Source of the DNA: Candidatus Pacearchaeota archaeon
Lineage (GTDB): Archaea; Nanoarchaeota; Nanoarchaeia; Pacearchaeales; GW2011-AR1
Reading direction: 5' to 3'
Assembly (NCBI GenBank): GCA_023228245.1
Contig: JALOBN010000039.1
Span: 1-24,551, forward strand
Length of the DNA: 24,551 bases
Numbering within the stretch: the first letter of the stretch is position 1; the number at the start of each line of letters is the position of its first letter. A model generated the notes under the pieces. The model was not told the origin of the DNA and searched no databases. It saw only the letters and a program-made list of their open reading frames with translations. Made by a program: the position numbers and the translations under genes. Below, in pieces: positions 15,252 to 21,856 of this stretch.

Positions 15252-15668
15252 TTACAATCCAATCCAATATTTTGTCAAATCCCATCTAGGTTTCAAAACT
15301 TGATATTCTTCACGTGCAAAGAATAAATCAATCCATCTAAATTTTTCTTTTCTAGCATTAAGCGTAGGGTCTAAAATTTCTCTTTTGTATAAATGCAACC
15401 ACATCGGTGGAGCAGCAGGATTTATTAGTTTCAAATCCAAATCGCTTGTATCATTATTCCACTCGTTTTCAGTCGCATGGGAACCAATAAGATAAATTCC
15501 CTCGATATGACACATATCATTTATATCAAAACCCCACCTCTTACAAAACGCAGGGAGATTTTTATGATAAGTATGTTTTGCTCTCTCCATCTTTCCTAAC
15601 AATTCAACTGTCGGTTCTCCAATTTCTTTTTCATAATCGGGATAAACGAGATATCTGGGATTAGGCAT
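15252..15668 (-). CDS. Small nucleotidyltransferase (Pol-beta superfamily), 138 aa
   Basis: The protein shows the Pol-beta-type nucleotidyltransferase signature: Gly62-Ser63 in LIGSHA, then Asp76-x-Asp78 in SDLDLKL, and a third acidic residue Asp114 in WIDLFF, all on the expected strands. Such folds transfer NMP groups to proteins, RNA or small molecules; small stand-alone members include MntA-type antitoxins that AMPylate a partner, and larger ones make cyclic nucleotides in CBASS. There is no second domain, so the substrate is unknown. The ATG at 15668 overlaps the caspase-like gene's stop by 8 nt (ATGCCTAA), indicating coupled translation; an in-frame TTG at 15677 would add three residues and is less likely. 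The pair sits between gatE and gatD. Confidence 0.75.
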   Translation of the reverse strand: MPNPRYLVYPDYEKEIGEPTVELLGKMERAKHTYHKNLPAFCKRWGFDINDMCHIEGIYLIGSHATENEWNNDTSDLDLKLINPAAPPMWLHLYKREILDPTLNARKEKFRWIDLFFAREEYQVLKPRWDLTKYWIGL

Positions 15669-16200
15669 ATTGAACAACCCCCCAATTTTTTTTAAATTTA
15701 ATCCAATTGTGTTTCATTTCGTTAAAAGTTTCTTGAGATAAATCTTCTAATTTTTTTCCCCTACAATTAACAGCGTCGTAAATAGACATCGCTAGAGTAG
15801 AATTGTAAGGCATGTTAAACGCACCTGCAATAGAAGTATTCTCAGCAGGAATATAATTTTCTATAAAATTATCTGAACAAGCGTCCAATAAAATAATTTT
15901 TTTCGCTGGAAGTTTTTCTATTGATTTAACAAGTAAATTTAAAGGAAATTTTTCTAAAAAAGGAATTTCCACATTTTTAAAAAAAGTAGCATGTCCCGTG
16001 TAATAAAACAAAAAATCTTTTGTTTTATTATATTCTTCAAATAAAGGGTTAATAGAAAGAACAGGTTCTACTCGAACGTTATATCCTTTATGTAAAGCAA
16101 TTTCTTTCATAATTTTTAGATTAGTTTCTATAAATTTACTGAAGTTTTTATCTTCTTCATCACGGGGAAGTCCATATGTTAATAAAGCTTCTTTTTCCAT
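15661..16200 (-). CDS. Small caspase-like (clan CD) protein, 179 aa
   Basis: The fold and active site read as a minimal caspase/metacaspase/CHAT-type cysteine peptidase. A hydrophobic strand FLFYYTGHA carries the expected catalytic His70, and a second strand KKIILLDACSD carries Cys108; the 38-residue spacing is typical. No signal peptide or TM helix is seen, so it should be cytoplasmic, and no second domain is attached. Prokaryotic proteins of this clan act in cell death, defence or protein processing. It is translated with the overlapping nucleotidyltransferase (8-nt overlap). A TATA-like box lies 25 nt upstream of the ATG, so the two genes form their own leaderless unit. Family placement is by motif only; it could be a catalytically altered member. 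Confidence 0.65.
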   Translation of the reverse strand: MEKEALLTYGLPRDEEDKNFSKFIETNLKIMKEIALHKGYNVRVEPVLSINPLFEEYNKTKDFLFYYTGHATFFKNVEIPFLEKFPLNLLVKSIEKLPAKKIILLDACSDNFIENYIPAENTSIAGAFNMPYNSTLAMSIYDAVNCRGKKLEDLSQETFNEMKHNWIKFKKNWGVVQYA

Positions 16201-16220
16201 AATGAACTAACACTTTTTTT

Positions 16221-16230
16221 CTATATAAAT
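16221..16230 (-). promoter_or_regulatory. TATA-like box of the caspase-like/nucleotidyltransferase unit
   Basis: ATTTATATAG on the - strand, with a purine-rich AAAG upstream as possible BRE, is centred 25 nt from the ATG at 16200. It is one of the best TATA matches in the window. Confidence 0.55.
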
Positions 16231-16269
16231 CTTTCTTTTGTATCCCCTTTCAAGTAACAACTAAAATTA

Positions 16270-17556
16270 TTATTCTTCTAACCTATAATTAATTTCATTA
16301 GAAAAATTCTCGAGCATTTTTTCCCTTACAATTTTTTTATTCTTCGCCCAATCTTCGTGTCCTAAAACCCAGCCAAGTTTTACATACGCTGTTTCAGCAA
16401 GCATATCTTCTAAATAAATTACACCAGTTTCCAAAATTTCCCTACCATTAGAATAAACAAGAGGATCAACTCTACCAAAAATGCACTGCGAAACAGCACA
16501 AACAATAATTCCTTTCTGCTGAACTTCTTTAATTTTCTGCGTCCAAGAATTTCTCGCTTTTCTCGTCGGTGCTTGCCCCAAACCAGTAAGTTCTAAAACA
16601 ATTCCCTTGTATTTTTTCTTAACATAATAATCAAGAATTTCAGGGTCCTGCCCAGGATAAATTTTAATCAATGCAACTTTTTCTTCAAACTTCGCATCAA
16701 GTTTCGCCTTGTTTTTATTTCTCAATTTCCATTCAGAAATTCTTTCAATTTTATCTGGAAAAATTTTCGCGAAAGGTTTTGCATTTACAACTTTGAAAGC
16801 ATCACGTCGTGAAGTGTGAAGTTTTCTAACTTTTGTTCCTGGCATTGCATAACAATAATCATCATTTGACGACGCGTGTCCAACTAAAGAAACTTCTGCA
16901 ATATCTGAAATAGCTGCGACAGCAGCACATTGCAAATTCAAATCAGCGTCGGAAGAAGCCCTGTCAATACTTCTCTGGCTGTAAGTTAAAACAACTGGTT
17001 TGTTTAAATCTCGAATAAAAAAACTCAATGCCGAAGACGTGTAATGCAAAGTATCTGTCCCGTGCGTGATAATAATTCCTTTAATATTTGAATCATTCAG
17101 CAAATCAACGACGACGCGTGCAATTTTTTGCCAATCTTTCGGGTCCATATCCTCTGACATCTTCATAAACGGAATTTCAACTTTTGTGATATTTACTTTG
17201 TTAAAAAGTTCAGGGTAAAATTTAAAAAAATCTTCTGGTTTCTGCAAAGCATGAACTCCGCCAGTTTTCTGGTCAAGTATAGATGCAATCGTCCCGCCAG
17301 TAATCACCAGTGCAACATTTGATTTCTCAGAATTTTTTTTTATTTCAACATGCTCCGAAGATTTTTCTTTAGCTTTTTTCATCAAAACAATTTTCAAAAT
17401 ATCTTTTTTATTAAAACCAATATTATAACCAGAATCCAGTTTTAGTAAAACAACGCCTTTCTCTGTCTCTGGACTCTCAAGCAAAATTCCCTCGTAAATT
17501 AATTTAGTAAGATGAATCTCGACATAATCTCCCGGAACCGCAGTTGTCTTTTCCAT
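16270..17556 (-). CDS. gatD: Glu-tRNA(Gln) amidotransferase subunit D
   Basis: GatD is the asparaginase-like subunit of GatDE; it frees ammonia and passes it to GatE for Gln-tRNA(Gln) formation. The N-terminal domain (about residues 1-60) is the small GatD-specific beta domain. The type-I asparaginase core follows with the catalytic set visible: Thr89 in TGGTIAS, Thr167-Asp168 in HGTDTLHYT, and Lys255 in SRRDAFK. The length of 428 aa is normal. It is separated from gatE by the caspase-like/nucleotidyltransferase pair, which is unusual since gatD and gatE are often adjacent. The ATG at 17556 lies 25 nt from a TATA-like element that it appears to share with the divergent gatB. Confidence 0.95.
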   Translation of the reverse strand: MEKTTAVPGDYVEIHLTKLIYEGILLESPETEKGVVLLKLDSGYNIGFNKKDILKIVLMKKAKEKSSEHVEIKKNSEKSNVALVITGGTIASILDQKTGGVHALQKPEDFFKFYPELFNKVNITKVEIPFMKMSEDMDPKDWQKIARVVVDLLNDSNIKGIIITHGTDTLHYTSSALSFFIRDLNKPVVLTYSQRSIDRASSDADLNLQCAAVAAISDIAEVSLVGHASSNDDYCYAMPGTKVRKLHTSRRDAFKVVNAKPFAKIFPDKIERISEWKLRNKNKAKLDAKFEEKVALIKIYPGQDPEILDYYVKKKYKGIVLELTGLGQAPTRKARNSWTQKIKEVQQKGIIVCAVSQCIFGRVDPLVYSNGREILETGVIYLEDMLAETAYVKLGWVLGHEDWAKNKKIVREKMLENFSNEINYRLEE

Positions 17557-17576
17557 TATTGAATTAAATAGGAAAT

Positions 17577-17586
17577 CTATAAAAAA
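17577..17586. promoter_or_regulatory. Shared TATA-like element between gatD and gatB
   Basis: CTATAAAAAA lies in the middle of the 50-bp divergent gap. Its centre is about 25 nt from the gatD ATG (17556) and about 25 nt from the gatB ATG (17607), so one element could direct leaderless transcription both ways. On the + strand it is preceded by the BRE-like GGAAAT. Confidence 0.5.
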
Positions 17587-17606
17587 CTATCCATCTTCCA
17601 TATTTT

Positions 17607-18968
17607 ATGGTAATGATTGGTTTGGAAATTCACGGATATTTAGACACAGATGAAAAGTTATTTTGCAAATGCAAAACAATTCATGGAGCGAAATTTTCAA
17701 AGCCAAACATAAACATTTGCCCAATTTGCACAGCACAGCCAGGAGCAAAACCAATGCTTCCAAATAAAGTCGCAATTGACAAAGCAATTCAAATCGCGTT
17801 AATTTTAAATTGCAGAATAAATCCAAAATTAGTTTGGCAAAGAAAACATTACGACTGGCCCGACTTGCCGAAAGGTTATCAAAACACTTTATCAGGACCG
17901 CACGCATTTCCCGTCGGTGAAAACGGAAATTTTCTAGGAATAAGAATTCGCGAAGCACACCTCGAAGAAGATCCAGCAGCGTGGAATCCAAAAACAGGCG
18001 AGATAGATTATAATCGTTCAGGACTACCATTAATAGAAATTGTAACAGAACCCGACTTCACGTCGTCACAGCAAGTTTTCGATTGGTTAAAACAATTAAT
18101 CACAACATTAAGTTACATAAAAGCATTCGACAAAAATGCAGGAATAAAATCCGATGTGAATGTTTCTCTCCCAGAATTAAAAGGAGTTCGAGTTGAAATA
18201 AAAAATGTAAACTCTATCACGAATATAAAAACTTCAATAGAAAAAGAAATCGAAAGACAAAAAAACGATGTTCCAAAAGTTCAGGAAACTCGAAGATTCG
18301 ACGAGACAAAAGGCACAACAATGAAAATGAGGAGCAAAGAAGAAGCACAGGATTACAGATTTATTTCAGATCCAGATTTGCCGATAATAAAATTAGAACA
18401 TTCAAGAATTGAAAAGATAAAAAATTCTCTTCCAGAAACTCCGAGCGAGAAACTTCAGAAGCTGATTAAAAAATATAAAATAGAAAAAAAATACGCGGAG
18501 ATTCTTACAAAGAAATTTGAAATCGCAGAATTCTTCGAGAAGATAATTGAAAAGACAAATCCAAAATTAGCTTCGCAGTGGGTTACAATTGAACTTCTAA
18601 ATGTTTTGAATTATAACAAAAAAGAAATTGAAGAAACCGAAATTCAGCCAGAACATTTTATTGAATTATTGAAATTAGTTGAAGCAGGAAAAATTACAGA
18701 ATTAAAAGCAAAAGACATTTTGAGAAGCTGGAAAGAAAAATCTATTTCACCGACGAAAGAAGCAGAAAAGCAAACGACGATTTCTTCAGAGAACGAATTA
18801 GAAAAAGTTTCTAAAGAAATTATTAAAGAAAACGCAAACGCCGTCGCTGATTACAAATCAGGGAAAAAAGAATCTTTAAATTTCTTAATTGGAAAAGTTA
18901 TGCAAAAAACAAACAAACGCGCGGATTATAAAACTGCAAAAGAAGTTTTAGAAAAATTATTGAAATAA
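17607..18968 (+). CDS. gatB: Asp-tRNA(Asn)/Glu-tRNA(Gln) amidotransferase subunit B
   Basis: GatB binds the misacylated tRNA, phosphorylates the side-chain carboxylate with ATP and completes amidation with ammonia from GatA. The start IGLEIHGYLDT, the zinc-site cysteines (FCKCKT and ICPICTAQPG), RKHYDWPDLPKGYQ, the REAHLEEDPA stretch, DYNRSGLPLIEIVTEPD and DYRFISDPDLP are all classical. The helical and YqeY-like tail domains fill the last 170 residues, ending in the GKVMQKTNKRAD motif. Length 453 aa is normal to slightly short. A second in-frame ATG lies at 17613; the first is preferred because it fits the TATA spacing. It lies alone on the + strand, 12 kb from gatC-gatA, yet next to gatD, so genes of both amidotransferases are interleaved. 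Confidence 0.95.
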   Translation: MVMIGLEIHGYLDTDEKLFCKCKTIHGAKFSKPNINICPICTAQPGAKPMLPNKVAIDKAIQIALILNCRINPKLVWQRKHYDWPDLPKGYQNTLSGPHAFPVGENGNFLGIRIREAHLEEDPAAWNPKTGEIDYNRSGLPLIEIVTEPDFTSSQQVFDWLKQLITTLSYIKAFDKNAGIKSDVNVSLPELKGVRVEIKNVNSITNIKTSIEKEIERQKNDVPKVQETRRFDETKGTTMKMRSKEEAQDYRFISDPDLPIIKLEHSRIEKIKNSLPETPSEKLQKLIKKYKIEKKYAEILTKKFEIAEFFEKIIEKTNPKLASQWVTIELLNVLNYNKKEIEETEIQPEHFIELLKLVEAGKITELKAKDILRSWKEKSISPTKEAEKQTTISSENELEKVSKEIIKENANAVADYKSGKKESLNFLIGKVMQKTNKRADYKTAKEVLEKLLK

Positions 18969-19015
18969 TTTTAAAAAATAATAATAATTTTCCAGAAGTT
19001 TTCTTTGCCAGGTTA

Positions 19016-19040
19016 GGATTTCTTTTTCTAAAAGAAATCC
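19016..19040. terminator. Perfect 11-bp hairpin between gatB and tRNA-Arg
   Basis: GGATTTCTTTT (19016-19026) and AAAAGAAATCC (19030-19040) are exact inverted repeats around a 3-nt loop. The element lies 2 nt beyond the tRNA 3' end and 47 nt after gatB, between converging transcripts. The T-runs within the arms on either strand suit a two-way terminator; it could also guide tRNA 3'-end processing. Confidence 0.55.
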
Positions 19041-19042
19041 CA

Positions 19043-19114
19043 CGAGCCCAGGAGGAATTGAACCCCCATCAACAGGGCCGAAACCTGTCATTCTATCCGT
19101 TAAACTATGAGCCC
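19043..19114 (-). tRNA. tRNA-Arg (anticodon UCG)
   Basis: A 72-nt cloverleaf on the - strand. The 7-bp acceptor stem pairs GGGCTCA with TGGGCTC (two G-U pairs); the D arm is GTTT/GAAT with an A at position 20, an arginine identity base; the anticodon stem ACAGG/CCTGT closes a 7-nt loop TTTCGGC, giving U33 then anticodon UCG, which reads CGN codons; the T arm is GGGGG-TTCAATT-CCTCC; discriminator G73. There is no intron and no encoded CCA, as usual in many archaea. Reading the anticodon as UUC (Glu) would need a mispaired stem and is rejected. Confidence 0.92.
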
Positions 19115-19134
19115 AAATATAAGACAAAGTTAAG

Positions 19135-19143
19135 TTTTTATAT
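19135..19143. promoter_or_regulatory. Shared TATA-like element between tRNA-Arg and the protease gene
   Basis: TTTTTATAT on the + strand (ATATAAAAA on the - strand) is centred at 19139, exactly 25 nt from the tRNA 5' end (19114) and 25 nt from the protease ATG (19164). The - strand version is a very good archaeal TATA box. Confidence 0.6.
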
Positions 19144-19163
19144 CTTATTTGTCTAATAAAAAA

Positions 19164-20027
19164 ATGGTCCTTCAAAGACAGCATAAAATTATTATCGGAA
19201 GTGTCAGTTCTCTAATTATTTTATTTATGTTATTAACAAGTATTTTCATGTATATGCTTTTCTTAAAACAAAATCAAGATTACAACGAACTTTCAAATAA
19301 AATAGAAAATCTAAAAACAGAAACAGAAACTCAATTTGGAGAATTATCTGATAGTGTCCTTGAAACAAAAGAAAGTTTAACTTCACTCGGATTACAAATT
19401 GGTTCAATCGACGATGAAATGGATAATTTGAAAGCATCAGTAAGTTCTGACTTTTCAGGAATCATCAAAGATTCAATAAAATCCGTTGTAACAATAAAAA
19501 CAGATGTTTCACAAGGTTCTGGATTTTTCATCGCTAGCGGAGGATATGTTGTAACAAACGCACATGTTATGGAAGGAGCGACGCGTGCAACAATAATAAC
19601 TTACGACGGTGAAAGTCACACAGTTTACAAACTCGGAGAAAATTCTGAAATAGATATAGCCTTATTAAGAATAAACGAAACAGAATATGAACCTTTAAAT
19701 TTAGCAGATTCCAACGACGTCAAGCAAGGCGAGCAAGTAATTGCAATCGGAAATCCTTACGGATTATCTTTTTCAGTAACGCAAGGGATTGTTTCTAATA
19801 TTCATCAAGCAGGAGAAAACGGATTAGACGCGTATATACAAATTGACGCTGCATTAAATTCAGGAAATTCAGGCGGACCATTAATCGACAAGCAAGGAGA
19901 AGTAATAGGAATAAATAATTTCAAAATCAGCGAAGCAGAAGGTTTAGGATTTGCATTAGAATCAAATTACATCAAAGACACAATCAATGAAATATATTAC
20001 TCCGCATACGAGGAGGATTTAATTTAA
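19164..20027 (+). CDS. Membrane-anchored HtrA/DegP-like serine protease without PDZ
   Basis: A trypsin-like serine protease of the HtrA/Do class, 287 aa. The N-terminus has a signal-anchor helix (about residues 9-34) that would place the rest outside the cell; residues 37-95 are a coiled coil, perhaps for oligomerisation. The protease core carries the triad His134 (TNAHV), Asp164 (IDIALL) and Ser236 (GNSGGPL). The C-terminal PDZ domain usual in DegP-type enzymes is missing. Role inferred: quality control or processing of surface proteins. The ATG at 19164 is preferred over the in-frame TTG at 19149, because the TATA-like box lies exactly 25 nt upstream of this ATG. Its stop codon overlaps the proS ATG (TAATG), so the two are on one mRNA. 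Confidence 0.9.
   Translation: MVLQRQHKIIIGSVSSLIILFMLLTSIFMYMLFLKQNQDYNELSNKIENLKTETETQFGELSDSVLETKESLTSLGLQIGSIDDEMDNLKASVSSDFSGIIKDSIKSVVTIKTDVSQGSGFFIASGGYVVTNAHVMEGATRATIITYDGESHTVYKLGENSEIDIALLRINETEYEPLNLADSNDVKQGEQVIAIGNPYGLSFSVTQGIVSNIHQAGENGLDAYIQIDAALNSGNSGGPLIDKQGEVIGINNFKISEAEGLGFALESNYIKDTINEIYYSAYEEDLI
20010..20016 (+). promoter_or_regulatory. Ribosome-binding site of proS
   Basis: GAGGAGG ends 10 nt before the proS ATG at 20027, inside the last codons of the protease gene. The strong site marks the first ATG as the start and suggests re-initiation within the operon, unlike the leaderless first genes. Confidence 0.7.
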
Positions 20028-21463
20028 TGACAGAAAAATCTCAGGAAGGAATCACAGTAAAAAAAGACGACGACATGTCAGAATGGTTCACGCAATTAAT
20101 GATTAAATCAGAACTCGCAGATTATTCTTCTGTTTCAGGATGTATAATTTTCCGTCCAGCATCTTACAAAATATGGGAAAAAATAAGAAACGCGTGCGAC
20201 GATGAATTCAAAAAAATAGGAGTGCAAAATTGTTACTTCCCGTTATTTATTCCAGAAAAATCTTTTGAAAAAGAATCAGAACATATTCAAGGATTTGCTC
20301 CAGAAGTTGCGTGGGTAACTCATGCAGGAAATACAAAATTAAACGAGAGACTCGCAATTCGTCCAACATCTGAAGCGATTATGTATGAATCATATTCAAA
20401 ATGGATTAGAAGTTGGAGAGATTTACCGTTGCTGTTGAATCAATGGAATAATGTTGTGAGATGGGAATTTAATAATCCAATTCCATTTTTTAGAACAAGA
20501 GAATTTTTGTGGAACGAAATGCATACTGTTTTCTCGTCAGAAAAAGAAGCACTTGAACACGGAAAAAAAGTTATGAAAATTTATGAAAAAATTACAAAAG
20601 ATTTAATGGCTCTCCCCGGAATCTACGGAAGAAAAACCGAAAACGAAAAATTCGCAGGAGCAATATTCTCGGAAAAAATGCACCACGTTCTTCCAAACGG
20701 AAAAGTTATCGAAGGAACTTGCTTCCATTACGACGGACAAAATTTCTCAAAAGCGTACGGAATAAAATTCAAAGATAAAAATGAAGAAGATAGTTTTGTT
20801 TTCCAAAACACGCACGCAATTACAACACGAATGATAGGAACAATGTTAGCAATGCATTCCGATGACAAAGGTTTAGTAATCCCGCCCAAAATGGCAGAAA
20901 ACCAAATCGTAATAATTCCTTTATTATTCAAAGGCAAAGAAAAAAAAGTTTTGGAAATTTCTAAAAAAGTCGAAAGCGAATTGAAAAAATTCAACCCAAT
21001 TCTCGACGAGAGAGAAGAATATTCTCCTGGAAGAAAATTTTCAGAATGGGAACTTAAAGGAATTCCAATAAGAATTGAAATAGGTCCGAAAGATTTGGAA
21101 AAAAATTCTGTAACAATCGTTAAGAGAAACACTTCAGAGAAATCACAGGTAAAAATTTCAGAAGTTCAAAAAAAAATTCCAATTATCTTGGAAGAAATTC
21201 AGAATGAATTATACCAAAATGCAGAAAAACTTTTAAAAAATTCAATAAAAAAAACTGACGACAAGAGAGAAATGATTAAACTTATCAAAGACAAGAAAAT
21301 GGTAAAAGTTCCTTTAAGCAATTCTAAAAATGTTGAAGAAAAGTTAAAAGAAGAAACTGGTGCAAAAACACTTTTCATTGATTCAGAAAAAATCAAAAAC
21401 GAGAAATGCATTATTTCTGGAAAGAAAGCAGATTATTGGGTTTACGTAGGGAAAACATATTAG
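20027..21463 (+). CDS. proS: Prolyl-tRNA synthetase, archaeal/eukaryotic type
   Basis: A class II synthetase that charges tRNA(Pro). The motif 1 area starts at FRPASYKIWE (42-51), the RPTSE proline/ATP loop is at 112-116, motif 2 FFRTREFLWNEMHTVF at 154-169, and a motif 3 region with TTRMIGTMLAMHSDDKGLVIPP follows, where the usual HGD is HSD. There is no bacterial editing insertion, and the anticodon-binding domain and C-terminal domain ending in a conserved Tyr (KTY) identify the archaeal form, 478 aa. The C-terminal domain normally binds zinc through four Cys; only Cys461 remains (CIISG in place of CxxCG), so the site seems lost. Translation is coupled to the upstream protease gene. Confidence 0.95.
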   Translation: MTEKSQEGITVKKDDDMSEWFTQLMIKSELADYSSVSGCIIFRPASYKIWEKIRNACDDEFKKIGVQNCYFPLFIPEKSFEKESEHIQGFAPEVAWVTHAGNTKLNERLAIRPTSEAIMYESYSKWIRSWRDLPLLLNQWNNVVRWEFNNPIPFFRTREFLWNEMHTVFSSEKEALEHGKKVMKIYEKITKDLMALPGIYGRKTENEKFAGAIFSEKMHHVLPNGKVIEGTCFHYDGQNFSKAYGIKFKDKNEEDSFVFQNTHAITTRMIGTMLAMHSDDKGLVIPPKMAENQIVIIPLLFKGKEKKVLEISKKVESELKKFNPILDEREEYSPGRKFSEWELKGIPIRIEIGPKDLEKNSVTIVKRNTSEKSQVKISEVQKKIPIILEEIQNELYQNAEKLLKNSIKKTDDKREMIKLIKDKKMVKVPLSNSKNVEEKLKEETGAKTLFIDSEKIKNEKCIISGKKADYWVYVGKTY

Positions 21464-21498
21464 CCAATACAACTATAAAATTCTAAAAAATAAAATAG

Positions 21499-21603
21499 CT
21501 AATCTTCAAGCATATTCAATTCGTCTTCAAGTTTGAACGTCATTTCAAATAATCGGCTCAACTCTTGTTCAACTGCTTCTTTTTCCATATCTTTCTTTGT
21601 CAT
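21499..21603 (-). CDS. Possible 34-aa acidic helical peptide
   Basis: An ATG at 21603 opens 34 codons to a TAG at 21499. The product is acidic, Glu/Leu/Met-rich and would form a single amphipathic helix or coiled coil; no Cys and no hydrophobic segment. It lies in the 393-bp gap after proS and converges with it. No TATA box lies 25 nt upstream, but a good one at about 21800 could produce a transcript with a leader of about 170 nt. Its composition resembles small helical proteins, yet 34 codons can occur by chance. Confidence 0.35.
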   Translation of the reverse strand: MTKKDMEKEAVEQELSRLFEMTFKLEDELNMLED

Positions 21604-21773
21604 TTTTAATTTTAAATCCAACAACAAATTCAGTTTCCCTTGCCTGAGTATCTAATAAGAAAAAATCAATTCAACCCAGGTTTAAAAACACTGAATTAAA
21701 TTGAAGGGAATTTAATTGAAGTGCAGACTAAGGCAATTCTCATATTTGAATAATGCCATTCGTTGTACTTCAT
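21604..21773 (-). ncRNA. Candidate structured RNA or long leader
   Basis: This stretch has no convincing gene but several inverted repeats: AATTCAGT (21627-21634) with ACTGAATT (21690-21697); TTCCCTT (21635-21641) with AAGGGAA (21704-21710); and TTGCCTGAG (21640-21648) with CTAAGGCAA (21728-21736), one mismatch. The three partners appear in the same left-to-right order, so the stems cannot all nest: they would be alternative folds or a pseudoknot. A good TATA-like box would start an RNA near 21774 on the - strand. It could be a small RNA or the leader of the 34-aa frame. No known RNA family is recognised; a leaderless 25-codon frame also starts at 21773 and seems to be chance. Confidence 0.3.
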
Positions 21774-21794
21774 AAAAAGATTAAGCTAAAACTC

Positions 21795-21805
21795 TTTTTA
21801 TATTT
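21795..21805 (-). promoter_or_regulatory. TATA-like box for the candidate RNA
   Basis: AAATATAAAAAG on the - strand is a near-consensus archaeal TATA box with no protein gene start of good length at the expected distance; transcription would begin near 21774. This is the main reason to suspect an RNA in the gap. Confidence 0.4.
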
Positions 21806-21856
21806 TTCTAAAATCTAAAATTGTATAGAATTATTTGAAAGTAGTAAATTAAAATA

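Noticed and set aside
13763..15262. A longer GatE starting at 15262, or calling this gene GatB
   Set aside because: The longer frame begins with TTG and overlaps the nucleotidyltransferase; the ATG at 15205 fits the conserved GatE start. The LEIHQQLDTKKLF and FLRPMPGADRMYPETD signatures are GatE, and a separate true GatB exists at 17607.
19043..19114. tRNA-Glu (UUC) reading of the anticodon loop
   Set aside because: It would need a shifted anticodon stem with an A-C mismatch; the 5-bp ACAGG/CCTGT stem with a 7-nt loop gives UCG, and A20 supports Arg.
21687..21773. A 25-codon leaderless frame starting at 21773
   Set aside because: It is very short, with no recognisable feature, and overlaps the inverted repeats that point to RNA structure instead.
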